This document shows, piece by piece, positions 27,568 through 36,936 of a stretch of 57,918 bases of DNA. The notes under the pieces are model-generated. The model was not told the origin of the DNA. It was given only the letters and a program-made list of their open reading frames with translations, and did no database searches. Source of the stretch: Rubrivivax sp. (GTDB taxonomy: Bacteria; Pseudomonadota; Gammaproteobacteria; Burkholderiales; Burkholderiaceae_C). The stretch's first letter is position 1; every line of letters starts with the position of its first letter. The stretch lies in contig JAIYCR010000068.1 in NCBI GenBank assembly GCA_027487905.1, forward strand, positions 1 to 57,918, in the 5' to 3' direction. Made by a program: the position numbers and the translations under genes.

Positions 27568-28374
27568 TCATTCGAGCTTGAACTCGAACTCCTGCACAGC
27601 GATGGTGCCGTCGGCCGCCACGCACTTGTACTGCTGCATGGCCGAGCGGACCGCGGCGTGATAGACGCGCGGGCCGGAGAGGATCTGCACCTCCTTGACC
27701 GTGCCGCCCGAGATGGTGGCCTGGGCGCGCACGACGCCGCTCACGCCTTCCTGCAGCGCCCGGCGCGGAATCTCCGGGCGGACCTGAGTCGGGCAGGCCA
27801 CGCCGATTTCCGAGCGCGCCGGCGCCGGCGGCGCCGCCGGGGGTGCCGGCGGTGCGGGGGGCGGTGGTGGCGGTGCGATGACCGGCGCCTCCTTGGGGGG
27901 CTCGGGCGCTGCGGTGATGGTCGGCGCGTTGCTCACGGCCGGCGGCTGGATGTCCGGCGGCGGCACGAAAGGCGGCGGCGGCGCTTCCACCTTGGGCGCC
28001 TGGCGGGGCTGCTCGATCTGCTTGGGCGGCGGCGGTGGCGGGGGGGGCGGCGGCGGGGGCAGCTTGACCTCGGCGATCACCACCGCCTCGAGCGGTTTCT
28101 TGATGACCTCGAGCGCCTGCTTGCCCAGGCCGCTGACCAGCGCGTAGGCGATGAGGACGTGAAGCCCCACCACCACGCCCAGGCCCACGTACTTGCTGTT
28201 GGGGTTCTTCGGCTGGAACTGGTAGTTCGCGCTGCCCACGGCGCCCAGGGGCATCGGGGCGGCGGCGGCAGTGCCCACGGACGCCGCCGCCAGGGGCACA
28301 GCCCCCAACGGCACGCCAGGGCCGCGCGACGCGCCGGATGTGTCCTTGCTCATGCTGTCTTCCGGGCCGCTCAT
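27568..28374 (-). CDS. tonB: Energy transducer TonB
   Basis: Transmits proton-motive force from ExbB/ExbD to outer-membrane receptors. 268 residues. An N-terminal helix near residues 58-78 (GLGVVVGLHVLIAYALVSGL) is followed by a long Pro-rich rod with a run of about 11 prolines and then PPPPFVPPP. The C-terminal TonB domain shows RPEIPRRALQEGVSGVVRA and VEFEFKLE-like ending QEFEFKLE. The ATG overlaps the upstream exbD stop (ATGA), which favours the start at 28374; another ATG at 28353 is in frame. It is last in exbB-exbD-exbD-tonB. Confidence 0.93.
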   Translation of the reverse strand: MSGPEDSMSKDTSGASRGPGVPLGAVPLAAASVGTAAAAPMPLGAVGSANYQFQPKNPNSKYVGLGVVVGLHVLIAYALVSGLGKQALEVIKKPLEAVVIAEVKLPPPPPPPPPPPPKQIEQPRQAPKVEAPPPPFVPPPDIQPPAVSNAPTITAAPEPPKEAPVIAPPPPPPAPPAPPAAPPAPARSEIGVACPTQVRPEIPRRALQEGVSGVVRAQATISGGTVKEVQILSGPRVYHAAVRSAMQQYKCVAADGTIAVQEFEFKLE

Positions 28375-28805
28375 TGGTCGAGGAACTGCTCGGCCCCGAT
28401 CACGCCGATCTTGGTCAGGCCGTTGCGCTTGGTGGCCGCCAGCACGCTGGCCACGACCGCGTACTGGCTCACCTTGTTCGGGCGCAGGTGGATCTCGGGC
28501 TGAACCGCCTGGGCCGAGGCCAGCCGCATCTTCTCCTCCAGTTCGGCGCCATCGGCGATGGCAACGCCCTGCCAGTAGACGACGCTCTTCTCGTCGATGT
28601 CGATCTTCACGATCTCCGGCTTCAGGTCCTGCGTGGGCGGCGTGCCCACCGGCATGTTCAGGTTCACCGCGTGCAGCTGGATGGGGATGGTGATGATCAG
28701 CATGATCAGCAGCACCAGCATCACGTCGATGAGCGGGGTGGTGTTCATCTCCACCATCGGCTCGGGGTCGCCCCCGGCCTTCGAACTTCCAAGGCTAATG
28801 CCCAT
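28371..28805 (-). CDS. exbD: Biopolymer transport protein ExbD, second copy in the tonB operon
   Basis: A 144-residue ExbD with a cytoplasmic lead, one transmembrane helix (TPLIDVMLVLLIMLIITIPI, about 23-42) carrying the conserved Asp, and a periplasmic domain. It differs clearly from the exbD just upstream in the operon (12 bp gap), although the two share the MNTTPLIDVMLVLLI-type core. Two ExbD genes side by side are common in betaproteobacterial and Xanthomonas tonB operons, where one may be dedicated to certain receptors. It overlaps tonB by 4 bp. Confidence 0.93.
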   Translation of the reverse strand: MGISLGSSKAGGDPEPMVEMNTTPLIDVMLVLLIMLIITIPIQLHAVNLNMPVGTPPTQDLKPEIVKIDIDEKSVVYWQGVAIADGAELEEKMRLASAQAVQPEIHLRPNKVSQYAVVASVLAATKRNGLTKIGVIGAEQFLDQ

Positions 28806-28817
28806 GACGGCTCCTTC

Positions 28818-29246
28818 TCAGTTGCGCGGGGGCGGCTCGGTGATGAACGAGACCTTGGTGATGCCCGCGCGCTGCGCGGCCAGCAAGGCCCGGCCCACAC
28901 CGTCGTACTGCGCCGTCAGGTCGCCACGGATCTGCACCTCGGGCTGCGGCACCTGCTGGGCCACCGGCTTGAGCCGGTCGACCAGCGCCTGCACGGTGGG
29001 CATGCGCTGCTCGTACCAGAAGAGGTTGCCCTTGGCGTCCACGCTGATGATGATGTTCTCGGGCTTGGTCTCCCGCACCTCCACCCGCTCCTTGGGCAGG
29101 GTCACCGGAATGGCGGTGACCACGGCCGGGATGGTGATGAGGAAGATGATCAGCAGCACGAGCATCACGTCGACCAGCGGCGTGGTGTTGATGGCGGCGA
29201 TGGGGGCGTCGTCGTCGGCGTCAGCCGAGCCCAGGCTCATGGCCAT
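28818..29246 (-). CDS. exbD: Biopolymer transport protein ExbD, first copy in the tonB operon
   Basis: A 142-residue ExbD. The transmembrane helix NTTPLVDVMLVLLIIFLIT lies at about 21-39 with the conserved Asp; the periplasmic part contains GNLFWYEQRMPTVQALVDRL. It follows exbB by 37 bp and precedes the second exbD by 12 bp. The N-terminus MAMSLGSADADDDAP is acidic, unlike the second copy. Both copies retain the Asp needed for proton flow, so neither looks like a relic. Confidence 0.93.
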   Translation of the reverse strand: MAMSLGSADADDDAPIAAINTTPLVDVMLVLLIIFLITIPAVVTAIPVTLPKERVEVRETKPENIIISVDAKGNLFWYEQRMPTVQALVDRLKPVAQQVPQPEVQIRGDLTAQYDGVGRALLAAQRAGITKVSFITEPPPRN

Positions 29247-29283
29247 GTGTGCTCTCCCGTTGGGGTGATGGGGCCGCGGGGGC

Positions 29284-30153
29284 TCAGCGGCTCTTGGACG
29301 CCGAGGCCAGGATGACGCTGTGCAGGTCGGCGCCGAAGGCGCGCACCTCGTCCATCACGCCCTTGTTGCGGCGGACCAGCCAGTTGTAGCCCAGCACCGC
29401 GGGCACGGCCACGGCCAGGCCGATGGCGGTCATGATCAGCGCCTCGCCCACCGGGCCGGCCACCTTGTCGATGGACGCCTGGCCGCTCACGCCGATGCGC
29501 GCCAGCGCGTGGTAGATGCCCCAGACGGTGCCGAACAGGCCGATGAACGGGGCGGTGGAGCCCACCGAGGCCAGGAAGCTCAGGCCGTCCTGCATGCGGC
29601 TTTGTACGCGGTCCATCGCACGGCCCACGCTCATGGTCACCCAGTCGGACAGCGGCACATGCTCGAGCAGGCCGCCGTGCTTCTGCGTGGCCTGCACACC
29701 GGCATCGGCCACGAAACGGAAAGGGCTGGCCGCCTCGAGCTTCTCGGCACCCTGGGCCACGCTGCCCGCGGTCCAGAAGTTCTCGGCCGCAGCCTTGGCC
29801 TGCCGCATCATCTTGCTCTGGTCGAGCAGCTTGACGATGAGGATGTACCAGGTGCCCAGGCTTTGCAGCACCAGGATCAGCAGCACGATCTTGGCCACCA
29901 GATCGGACTGCGCCCACAGGGCCTGGATGCCGTAGGGGTTGTCGGTCTTTTCGGCGGCCGGTGCGGCGGCGGCGGCGGTGGCCGGAGCAGCCGGGGTGGC
30001 GGGGACGGGGGTGATGGCGGGGAGGGAGGCGGCGGGGGCCGGGGCGGCGGCGGGCTGGGCGTGCGCAGGCGGAGCGAGCGGAAGGCTGGCGGCGAGGACG
30101 AGGGCCAGCGCGGCGGCCGCTCGGGCAAGGCCCAGGGAAGAGGCAAGAGACAT
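29284..30153 (-). CDS. exbB: MotA/TolQ/ExbB proton channel with N-terminal signal region
   Basis: A 289-residue ExbB. It starts with a cleavable-looking signal (ALALVLAASLPLAPPAHAQ) and a long Ala/Pro linker to about residue 65, then three transmembrane helices (about 84-106, 195-222, 240-262). Conserved parts are SVGSTAPFIGLFGTVWGIYH and ALIMTAIGLAVAVPAVLGYNW. The periplasmic N-terminal extension is typical of ExbB forms that pair with TonB rather than Tol. First gene of the exbB-exbD-exbD-tonB operon; GGAG precedes the ATG. The 167-bp gap to the receptor gene contains the receptor terminator. Confidence 0.94.
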   Translation of the reverse strand: MSLASSLGLARAAAALALVLAASLPLAPPAHAQPAAAPAPAASLPAITPVPATPAAPATAAAAAPAAEKTDNPYGIQALWAQSDLVAKIVLLILVLQSLGTWYILIVKLLDQSKMMRQAKAAAENFWTAGSVAQGAEKLEAASPFRFVADAGVQATQKHGGLLEHVPLSDWVTMSVGRAMDRVQSRMQDGLSFLASVGSTAPFIGLFGTVWGIYHALARIGVSGQASIDKVAGPVGEALIMTAIGLAVAVPAVLGYNWLVRRNKGVMDEVRAFGADLHSVILASASKSR

Positions 30154-30271
30154 GACGGCTCCAAGAACGAAGCGTTGACCCCGAAGGGAAAGACGGAAGA
30201 CGCGATTCTCACCGCGCCCAGGGGATGTGAATGAGGGCGAGGCCCTAGGCCGTGAGGGCCGGACGAGAACG

Positions 30272-30304
30272 AAAAAAGGCCGGCGGCCTTGCGCCGCCGG
30301 CCTT
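30272..30304 (-). terminator. Rho-independent terminator of the TonB-dependent receptor
   Basis: AAGGCCGGCGGC (30276-30287) pairs with GCCGCCGGCCTT (30293-30304), a perfect 12-bp stem with loop CTTGC. On the minus strand it lies 16 bp past the receptor stop and is followed by a run of T from the six A at 30272-30277. It separates the receptor from the exbB operon. Confidence 0.85.
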
Positions 30305-30320
30305 CAGGGCCTGGTTCCGA

Positions 30321-33128
30321 TCAGAACTTGTAGCCGAGGTTCACGTAGACGAAGCGCCCACGCGGGTCGTACTGCGTGATGTCGTAGCCCGCCTGGAACT
30401 GGTTGCTGGCCGGCACGAAGATCGGCGGGTTCTTGTCGAAGAGGTTGCGCACGCCGAGCGCCAGGCGCAGGTTCTTCACGCCGTTGAAGGCGACCTGCGC
30501 GTCGTACAGGGCCTGGTCGGTGACGAAGTTGCGCTCGCCATCGATCTGGCGGCGGCCGGTCTCGTAGCCCTTGTAGAACTCCTGACCCACGGTGAAGGCC
30601 CAGGGGCCGGTCAGCCAGGTGGCCGAAAGGCGGTGCTTCCAGCGCAGGATCACGCCACCATCATCCGCACCGATGACCGGATCACCATTCGCGTCCACGA
30701 TGGTGCCCACCTTCTGGAAGGTGGTGCCACCGGGGCTGGTCTGGTTGAACTTGTCCATGTAGGTGCCGGAGAAGTTCAATTCCAGGCCGCCGAAGGAGAA
30801 GCGGTCGCGGTAGTTGGCTTCCAGGTCCAGGCCGGCCACATCGGCCGAGCCGGTGTTGGCCAGGGTCACGCGGACGAAGTCGACCTCGTTGCTGCCATTG
30901 ACCGTCACCAGGCCGGCGTAGGCCGGGTCACCCCGACGGAAGCCGGACACCACTTCCTGCGTGGACGGCTGCGAGATGATGTCCTTGATCTTGATGCGGA
31001 AGTAGTCGACACCGAAGGTCAGCGACTGGGTCGGCTGAACCACCAGGCCCACCGAGTTCTGGCGCGAGGTCTCCGGGCGCAGCTGCGGGTTGCCGCCGGT
31101 GATGGCGTTCACCTGCAGGTTGGTGGTGTTCGGGAAGGCCGGGTCGGTGAACTGCTCGGACGTACCAGTCGTCTGCGGCTGCCACAGGTCGCTGAGCGTG
31201 GGCGCGCGGAAGCCGGTGCCCATCGAGCCGCGCACCAGCAGGCCGCGGGTGGGCTGCCAGCGTAGGGCAGCCTTGTAGGTGGACGCTGCACCGACGTCGT
31301 TGTAGTCGTCGCTGCGGACGGCCACCGTGCCTTCAACCGACTTGACGATGGGCAGGATGGCCTCGCCATACAGCGCGGTGATCTTGCGGCTGCGATCCAC
31401 CGGCGGCAGCGGGCCGCCGAGGCCGGCGATGTCGCCGGTCTCGAAGGCAGCGCTCGGAACCGTCGTGTACTTCTCGTCGCGCAGCTGGAAGCCGGCGGCG
31501 TAATAGGCCTGGCCCGCGGGCAGCTTGAAGGCTTCGCCGCTGAGCTTGCCGTCCAGCACCGTGCTCTTGGACTTGGCCTCCAGCGTGCCGCCGGTGTAGG
31601 CGGCCGAGGGCAGGCGCGCGGTGAACGACGGCGACTGGGTCAGCGACCAGGGATTCCAGTCGTTGCTGGTCTGGACGATGCGCGCATAGGCCACCTGAGA
31701 GAAATAGCCCGACGGCAGGATGCCGCTGGTCTTGCTCTCGTTCATCGACGCGGCCAGCTCGTAGTCCTGGCCGAACACCACGCCACGGGCACCGCCGACG
31801 AAGCGGGTCTGGGTGGAGGTGTCCTTGCTGGTGCGCGGTCCGAAATCGAACACGCGCGAGGTGATGGCCAGCGGCTGTCCGACCAGGCTGCCGAAACCCT
31901 GGGCCGTCAGGTAGTTGGCGGCGATGGCGTAGTTCGGGTTGGTCGGGAAGATCAGCAGCGCCGGGTCCACACCCTGCTGGCGGAACAAGGCGTCGGTGAT
32001 CAGGAAGCTGCGGCGCACCGGGTTGGGCTGGAAGGCCTGGGTGACGATGCTCTCGCTGAACAGCGCGTCGCCGAAGAGCTCGAGGCTGTCGTTGACCTTG
32101 AACGCCCCATTGGCGGTCAGGCCGGTGACCTCGCGCTTGGGATTCAGGCCGACGAAGGCGTTGCTGTCGAAGGTGCAATACGGCGCGCCCTGGGAGGTCG
32201 GCGTCGGGTTGCGGAACATATTGATCTCGCCGCAGCGGTTGGCGGCAGCCAGCGGATTGCCGAAGCCGGCGCCCGGGCTGTTGCCGAAGCCGGGGCCGCG
32301 GGTGCCCTCGACCCAGTTGCCGGTGGCGACCGAGCCAGTACCCGGCGTGAAGGAGCCTTCGATGTTGCCCAGGCCGGTGGCGCCCGCGACAAGCCAGGGA
32401 AACTGGTTGCCGGTCTTGGCGAACTCGCGGTCCTTGGCGAACAGGGCCTCTTCCCGCTCGACGGTGGCCGACAGCGTGATGTTGTAGCGGTCGCGGTTGA
32501 GGTCGCCCCAGCCGCCGACGACGCTCAGGCGCTGGTTCTGGCCACCGCCGGAGCGGGTGGGCGTGCCCAGCGTGGCGGACAGGTCGATGCCCGACAGGTT
32601 GCGGCTAAGGATGAAGTTGACGACACCGGCCACGGCATCGGAGCCGTAGATGGCGGAAGCGCCGTCCTTCAGCACCTCCACGCGCTCGATGGCGGCCAGC
32701 GGGATGTTGTTGACGTTGACGGTGGCGCCACCGCCGCCGGCGAAGGCAGCGACGCGACGGCCGTTCACCAGGATCAGCGTGCGGTCCGAGCCCAGGCCGC
32801 GCATGGAGATGGCCGACAGGCCGTAGGTGGAGGCGCCGGCGCCGGTCGCGTTGGCGGTGCCGCCCGAAGACGAGATGGCCGACAGCTGGTTGAGCAGCTG
32901 CTCGGTGCTGGTGACGCCGGAGCGGGCGATCTCTTCACGGGTGATGGCCTGGACGGCCAGGGCCCCTTCCGTCTCGACACGACGAATCGACGAACCGGTG
33001 ATCTCCACACGGCTCAGTTCCTGGCCTGGGGCCGCTTGCGCCATCACGGCGCCAGCGCCCAACGAGCCAAAGGCGCCAGCGGCCACGGCAGCCGCGAGCG
33101 ATGCGCTCAGACGATTCATCTTCAACAT
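30321..33128 (-). CDS. TonB-dependent outer-membrane receptor
   Basis: A 935-residue outer-membrane beta-barrel that imports a ligand with energy from TonB. A signal peptide (to about residue 30, GAVMAQA) is followed by a plug domain with VEITGSSIRRVETEGALAVQ, VTSTEQLLNQLSAIS, ILVNGRRVA, IERVEVLKDGASAIYGSDAV and VNFILSRNLSG. The C-terminal barrel ends RGRFVYVNLGYKF with the terminal Phe used for barrel assembly. No substrate-specific marker is visible, and no Fur-box-like site or siderophore gene lies near, so iron uptake is not implied. AAGGAG precedes the ATG. Directly downstream, past a terminator, is its likely energy operon. Confidence 0.93.
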   Translation of the reverse strand: MLKMNRLSASLAAAVAAGAFGSLGAGAVMAQAAPGQELSRVEITGSSIRRVETEGALAVQAITREEIARSGVTSTEQLLNQLSAISSSGGTANATGAGASTYGLSAISMRGLGSDRTLILVNGRRVAAFAGGGGATVNVNNIPLAAIERVEVLKDGASAIYGSDAVAGVVNFILSRNLSGIDLSATLGTPTRSGGGQNQRLSVVGGWGDLNRDRYNITLSATVEREEALFAKDREFAKTGNQFPWLVAGATGLGNIEGSFTPGTGSVATGNWVEGTRGPGFGNSPGAGFGNPLAAANRCGEINMFRNPTPTSQGAPYCTFDSNAFVGLNPKREVTGLTANGAFKVNDSLELFGDALFSESIVTQAFQPNPVRRSFLITDALFRQQGVDPALLIFPTNPNYAIAANYLTAQGFGSLVGQPLAITSRVFDFGPRTSKDTSTQTRFVGGARGVVFGQDYELAASMNESKTSGILPSGYFSQVAYARIVQTSNDWNPWSLTQSPSFTARLPSAAYTGGTLEAKSKSTVLDGKLSGEAFKLPAGQAYYAAGFQLRDEKYTTVPSAAFETGDIAGLGGPLPPVDRSRKITALYGEAILPIVKSVEGTVAVRSDDYNDVGAASTYKAALRWQPTRGLLVRGSMGTGFRAPTLSDLWQPQTTGTSEQFTDPAFPNTTNLQVNAITGGNPQLRPETSRQNSVGLVVQPTQSLTFGVDYFRIKIKDIISQPSTQEVVSGFRRGDPAYAGLVTVNGSNEVDFVRVTLANTGSADVAGLDLEANYRDRFSFGGLELNFSGTYMDKFNQTSPGGTTFQKVGTIVDANGDPVIGADDGGVILRWKHRLSATWLTGPWAFTVGQEFYKGYETGRRQIDGERNFVTDQALYDAQVAFNGVKNLRLALGVRNLFDKNPPIFVPASNQFQAGYDITQYDPRGRFVYVNLGYKF

Positions 33129-33573
33129 GGGGCTCCTTCAATTGAGAAAGGGTGAAAGGCGCAGTCTTCGCAAGGCCCATGCCAGTCGCACGGAGCCGCA
33201 ATGAATGCGCAGCTTGTCATTCAAGTGTCATCTGAAGGCAACACACCTGACCGTTCGGGCAAATCCTAGGCAGGCGAGGCGCCGGGTCCGCAGCGCGGGG
33301 AAATGCGACGCCGGCCAACCAAGCCCCGCCGCGGTGGCCGCAGCCCGAGTGGGCGCAAGCCCATTGGCATCAAGGACTTATCGAAGGGCTGGCGCAGGCG
33401 AGGGTGTTCGTGGTCGTTGAATGGGGGCTTGGCTGCGCAGCACCCGCCCCCCTAGAACGCGCATCCCCTGGCGTGGGGAGAACACGACAAGCGCCCCCAC
33501 GGTGATTCCGGCAAGGTGGACGCAAGCTTGGCCCCTCAGCTATGCGCTGGTGTCGAACCGGGAAACGCTGCCC
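33129..33573. other. Intergenic region upstream of the receptor
   Basis: This 445-bp gap separates the receptor start from the end of the ATPase gene; both are on the minus strand, so it should hold the receptor promoter. I see no convincing -35/-10 pair, no Fur box and no terminator for the ATPase gene. GTCATTCAA-type short repeats near 33216-33230 (GTCATTCAAGTGTCAT) are the only pattern. Open frames here on the plus strand are short and unlike proteins. Confidence 0.4.
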
Positions 33574-35508
33574 TCAGGCCACCAGCCGCGGCACCGCCGC
33601 CAGCAGCGCCTGCGTATACGCCTGCGTCGGCGCCTGGAGCACCGCCTCCCGCGCCCCCCGCTCCACCACCCGCCCCTCCCGCATCACCACCACCTCGTCG
33701 GCCAGGTAGCCCACCACGCCGATGTTGTGGGTGATGAAGAGGTAGCTCACGCCCAGGTCGCGCTGCAGTTCGGCCAGCAGGTTGAGGATCTGCGCCTGCA
33801 CCGAAACGTCCAGCGCCGAGGTGGGCTCGTCGCAGACGATGAGCCGCGGCTGCACCGCCAGCGCCCGGGCGATGGCAATGCGCTGGCGCTGGCCGCCGCT
33901 GAACTCATGGGGATAGCGCTCCAGCGCGTCGGCGCGCAGGCCCACGCGTTCGCACAGGGCCGCGATGCGCGCGCGGCGTTCGCTGACAGGCTCCTGCGGG
34001 TTCAGCGCCGCCGCGCCTTCCTCGAGGATCTCGGCCACGCGCAGCCGCGGGTTGAGCGAGGCGAAAGGGTCCTGGAAGACGATCTGCACCTGGCGGCGGG
34101 CGGCGCGCAGCGCGTCGCCCTGCAGCGTCAGAAGGTCCTGTCCGTCCAGCAGCGCCTGGCCGGTGACCACCGCGCTGCCGCGCAGCAGCTGCACCACCGC
34201 CTTGCCCAGCGTGGTCTTGCCGCAGCCCGATTCGCCCACCAGGGCCACGGTGCGGCCGGCGGGAATGTCGAAGGACACGTCGCGCACCGCGTGGAAGTGG
34301 CCGGTCGTGCGCTGCAGCAGCCCGCTGCGCTGGGGAAAGCGCACATCCAGGCTGCGCAGTTGCAGCAGCGGGGGGTGGTCGGTGGACACCGACACCGACC
34401 TCGACGCCGGTGCGCCTGGGCTGGAAAGCAGGGCGGTGGGTGCGGGGGGGGCTGAGCGGCCCGGCGGGCTCGCCCCTTCAGGCAGACCGTGGGTGGCCCG
34501 GCCATCCTCCTCATGGTGCAGCCAGCAGCGCACCGAATGCGAGCGCGGGCGGGCCTCGCCAGCGGCCTGGCCAGCGCCCTGGAGCGGCCACAGCTGCGGC
34601 GGCTTGGCGCTGCAGCGCGCGAAGGCCCGGGGGCAACGGGGTGCGAAGCGGCAGCCGTCGAAGCGGACGGTCATGGCCGGCACGGTGCCGCCGATGGCCG
34701 CCAGCGGCTCGCCGGGCCGTGCGGTCTCGGGCAGCGCCGCCAGCAGCAGGGCCGCATAGGGGTGTCGGGGCGCGCCGAAGAACTCGGCCGCCTCGGCCAC
34801 TTCGACGATCTGCCCGGCATACATCAGCGCCACGCGGTCGGCCATGCCCGAGACCACCGCCAGGTCGTGGGTGATGAGCATCAGCCCCACGCCGCGCTCG
34901 CGCTGGAGCTCGCGCAGCAAGTCGAGGATCTGCGCCTGTATGGTCACGTCCAGCGCCGTGGTGGGTTCGTCGGCGACGATGAAGTCCGGCTCGGCGGCCA
35001 GCGTCATCGCGATCATCACCCGCTGCTTCTGGCCGCCGCTCATGCGGAAGGGGTAGTCGTCGATGCGCCGCTCGGGCTCGGGAATGCCCACCCGGCGCAG
35101 CCACTCGATGGCCCGCTCGCGTACGGCGGCGCCCCGCAGCGGCGTGTGGGCCTCGATGGCCTCGCGCAGCTGGTCGCCCACGCGCATCACCGGGTTCAGG
35201 CTGGTGGCCGGCTCCTGGAAGATCATGCCGATGCGCCCGCCGCGGATGCGGCGCATCGCCGCCTCGGGCAGCGCGACCAGGTCCAGCGCGCCTTCGGGGC
35301 CGTCCAGCCGCACCTGGCCGGCGACGATCACGCCGTTCTCGGGCAGCAGCCGCATCAGCGCCAGCGCCGTCATGCTCTTGCCGCACCCGGATTCGCCCAC
35401 CAGCGCGAAGGTCTCGCCGCGCTCGATGGCCAGTGACAGGCCGTCGATGGCCTTGACGATGCCCGATTCGGCGTCGAGCGCGACCTGCAGGTTCTCTGTG
35501 CTCAGCAT
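33574..35508 (-). CDS. yejF: Peptide ABC transporter, fused dual ATP-binding protein (YejF-like)
   Basis: A 644-residue cytoplasmic protein with two ABC domains in tandem, like YejF or fused DppD-DppF. Domain 1 has [23 protein letters not shown] and [13 protein letters not shown]; domain 2 has [23 protein letters not shown] and [12 protein letters not shown]. Domain 1 ends with the Cys motif of oligopeptide ATPases ([15 protein letters not shown]), linked in the family to an iron-sulfur or structural site. A Pro/Ser-rich linker of about 50 residues joins the two. Last gene of the Yej-type run; 15 bp after the permease. Confidence 0.93.
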   Translation of the reverse strand: MLSTENLQVALDAESGIVKAIDGLSLAIERGETFALVGESGCGKSMTALALMRLLPENGVIVAGQVRLDGPEGALDLVALPEAAMRRIRGGRIGMIFQEPATSLNPVMRVGDQLREAIEAHTPLRGAAVRERAIEWLRRVGIPEPERRIDDYPFRMSGGQKQRVMIAMTLAAEPDFIVADEPTTALDVTIQAQILDLLRELQRERGVGLMLITHDLAVVSGMADRVALMYAGQIVEVAEAAEFFGAPRHPYAALLLAALPETARPGEPLAAIGGTVPAMTVRFDGCRFAPRCPRAFARCSAKPPQLWPLQGAGQAAGEARPRSHSVRCWLHHEEDGRATHGLPEGASPPGRSAPPAPTALLSSPGAPASRSVSVSTDHPPLLQLRSLDVRFPQRSGLLQRTTGHFHAVRDVSFDIPAGRTVALVGESGCGKTTLGKAVVQLLRGSAVVTGQALLDGQDLLTLQGDALRAARRQVQIVFQDPFASLNPRLRVAEILEEGAAALNPQEPVSERRARIAALCERVGLRADALERYPHEFSGGQRQRIAIARALAVQPRLIVCDEPTSALDVSVQAQILNLLAELQRDLGVSYLFITHNIGVVGYLADEVVVMREGRVVERGAREAVLQAPTQAYTQALLAAVPRLVA

Positions 35509-35523
35509 GGCCTTCGGCTCCGG

Positions 35524-36927
35524 TCAGGCAGCGGTGCGGCGAAGCCGGCCCAGCCGCGGCCGGAAGGCGCGGGCGCGGGGGTCGAAGGCCTGCTGCACAC
35601 CATCGGCGAAGAGGTTGATGGCCAGCACCAGCGCCACCATGAAGACGAAGGCGGCGCTGAAGCTCCACCACACCACCGGGTCGCGACTCATCTCGCTGCG
35701 CGCCTGGTTGATGAGGCCGCCGAAGCTGTTCATCGACGGGTCCACCCCCACGCCCACATAGCTCAGCACCGCCTCGTAGAGGATGAGCGCGGAGAAATCG
35801 AGCACGGTGGTGATGATCACCAGGTGCATCACGTTGGGCAGCAGATGGCGGGCCATGATGCGCCAGGAGGACACGCCGAAGGCGGTGGCCGCCTGCACGT
35901 ACTCCAGCTCGCGCAGCTTGAGCACCTCGGCCCGCACCAGCCGGCAAAGCCCCGCCCAGCCGGTGACGCCCAGCACCACGCACAGCAGGAAGAGCTTGAA
36001 GTCGGCCCGCTCCGCGCCGGTGGTGAATCGCTCGGGGTGAAGGTCGATGTAGACCTGGATCATCAGCACCAGCGCGGCGATGAGCAGCACGTTGGGCACC
36101 GAGCTGAGCACGGTGTAGACGTACTGGATGAGCTCGTCCACCCAGCCGCGGAACCAGCCGGCCGCCAGGCCCAGCCCCACGGCGAAGGGCAGCGTGGCCA
36201 GCGTGGCCAGCGTGCCGATGACCACCGCGGTGCGGATGCTCTTGAGCACCTGGTAGAGCACGTCGTTGCCGGTGCGGTCGGTGCCGAAGGGGTGGTAGTG
36301 CTGGGCCAGCGCGGCAAGCATGCCGCCGGCCACCGCCACCGCAGCGAAGGTCCAGGCCGCGGCCTTCCACGGCAGGCGGTCATCGCCCCCCAGCCAGCGC
36401 CTGAGCCCCGCCGCCACCAGCGCCGCCAGCGCGAGCCCGACCAGGCCACCCAGGGCCCCGCGCATCAGCAGGTCGGGCAGCCATTGGCGGGCCGGGTCGG
36501 TGAGGTGGGCGCCGCCGTGCAGCAGGCGCGGCGCCACCCGCTGTTCCACACCCTCGACGAGCAGGGTCTCCTTGGTGAAGCCCACGTAGGACAGCGGTCG
36601 CGAGTAGGTGGCCTCGCGCGATTCGACCAGCCGGCCCAGCAGCGCGTCGAGCACCGAACGGGTCACCGGCTCGTAGCTCACCACGCCCGGCGGGCTGCCC
36701 GGCACGGTGGGCAGCGCCCGCTGGTAGTGCAGGCTGTCCAGCAGCGTGACCAGCAGGCACAGCAGCAGCACGGAACTGGCGGCCATGGCGCCGGCATCGC
36801 TGAACACGCGCCGCCAGGTGGCGCGCAGCTCGGGCGAACGGCGCACCTGCAGCGCATAGACCGCCAGCAGCGCCACGAAGGTCCAGACGACCGCATCGGT
36901 CCACAGGATGACGAACTTCGGGGTCAT
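35524..36927 (-). CDS. yejE: Peptide ABC transporter permease with long N-terminal region (YejE-like)
   Basis: A 467-residue permease of the DppC/YejE type. The BPD_transp_1 domain lies in the C-terminal 260 residues, with the EAA loop AATAFGVSSWRIMARHLLPN and GVDPSMNSFGGLINQAR. YejE is about 340 residues; this protein has an extra N-terminal region with helices at about 10-27 and 50-66, then a periplasmic stretch of about 90 residues (HYQRALPTVPGSPPG and on) before the helix near 165. It starts 9 bp after the yejB stop. Confidence 0.9.
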   Translation of the reverse strand: MTPKFVILWTDAVVWTFVALLAVYALQVRRSPELRATWRRVFSDAGAMAASSVLLLCLLVTLLDSLHYQRALPTVPGSPPGVVSYEPVTRSVLDALLGRLVESREATYSRPLSYVGFTKETLLVEGVEQRVAPRLLHGGAHLTDPARQWLPDLLMRGALGGLVGLALAALVAAGLRRWLGGDDRLPWKAAAWTFAAVAVAGGMLAALAQHYHPFGTDRTGNDVLYQVLKSIRTAVVIGTLATLATLPFAVGLGLAAGWFRGWVDELIQYVYTVLSSVPNVLLIAALVLMIQVYIDLHPERFTTGAERADFKLFLLCVVLGVTGWAGLCRLVRAEVLKLRELEYVQAATAFGVSSWRIMARHLLPNVMHLVIITTVLDFSALILYEAVLSYVGVGVDPSMNSFGGLINQARSEMSRDPVVWWSFSAAFVFMVALVLAINLFADGVQQAFDPRARAFRPRLGRLRRTAA

Positions 36928-36936
36928 GGCGGGGCT

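Noticed and set aside
28040-28047. Run of eight G (C on the coding strand) in tonB as a phase-variation tract
   Set aside because: It encodes part of the normal poly-Pro rod; eight bases is short and such runs are common at this GC content. A similar run occurs at 26694-26701.
33205-33420. A 71-codon frame in the gap upstream of the receptor
   Set aside because: No Shine-Dalgarno, Arg-rich, no family resemblance; on the opposite strand to both flanking genes.
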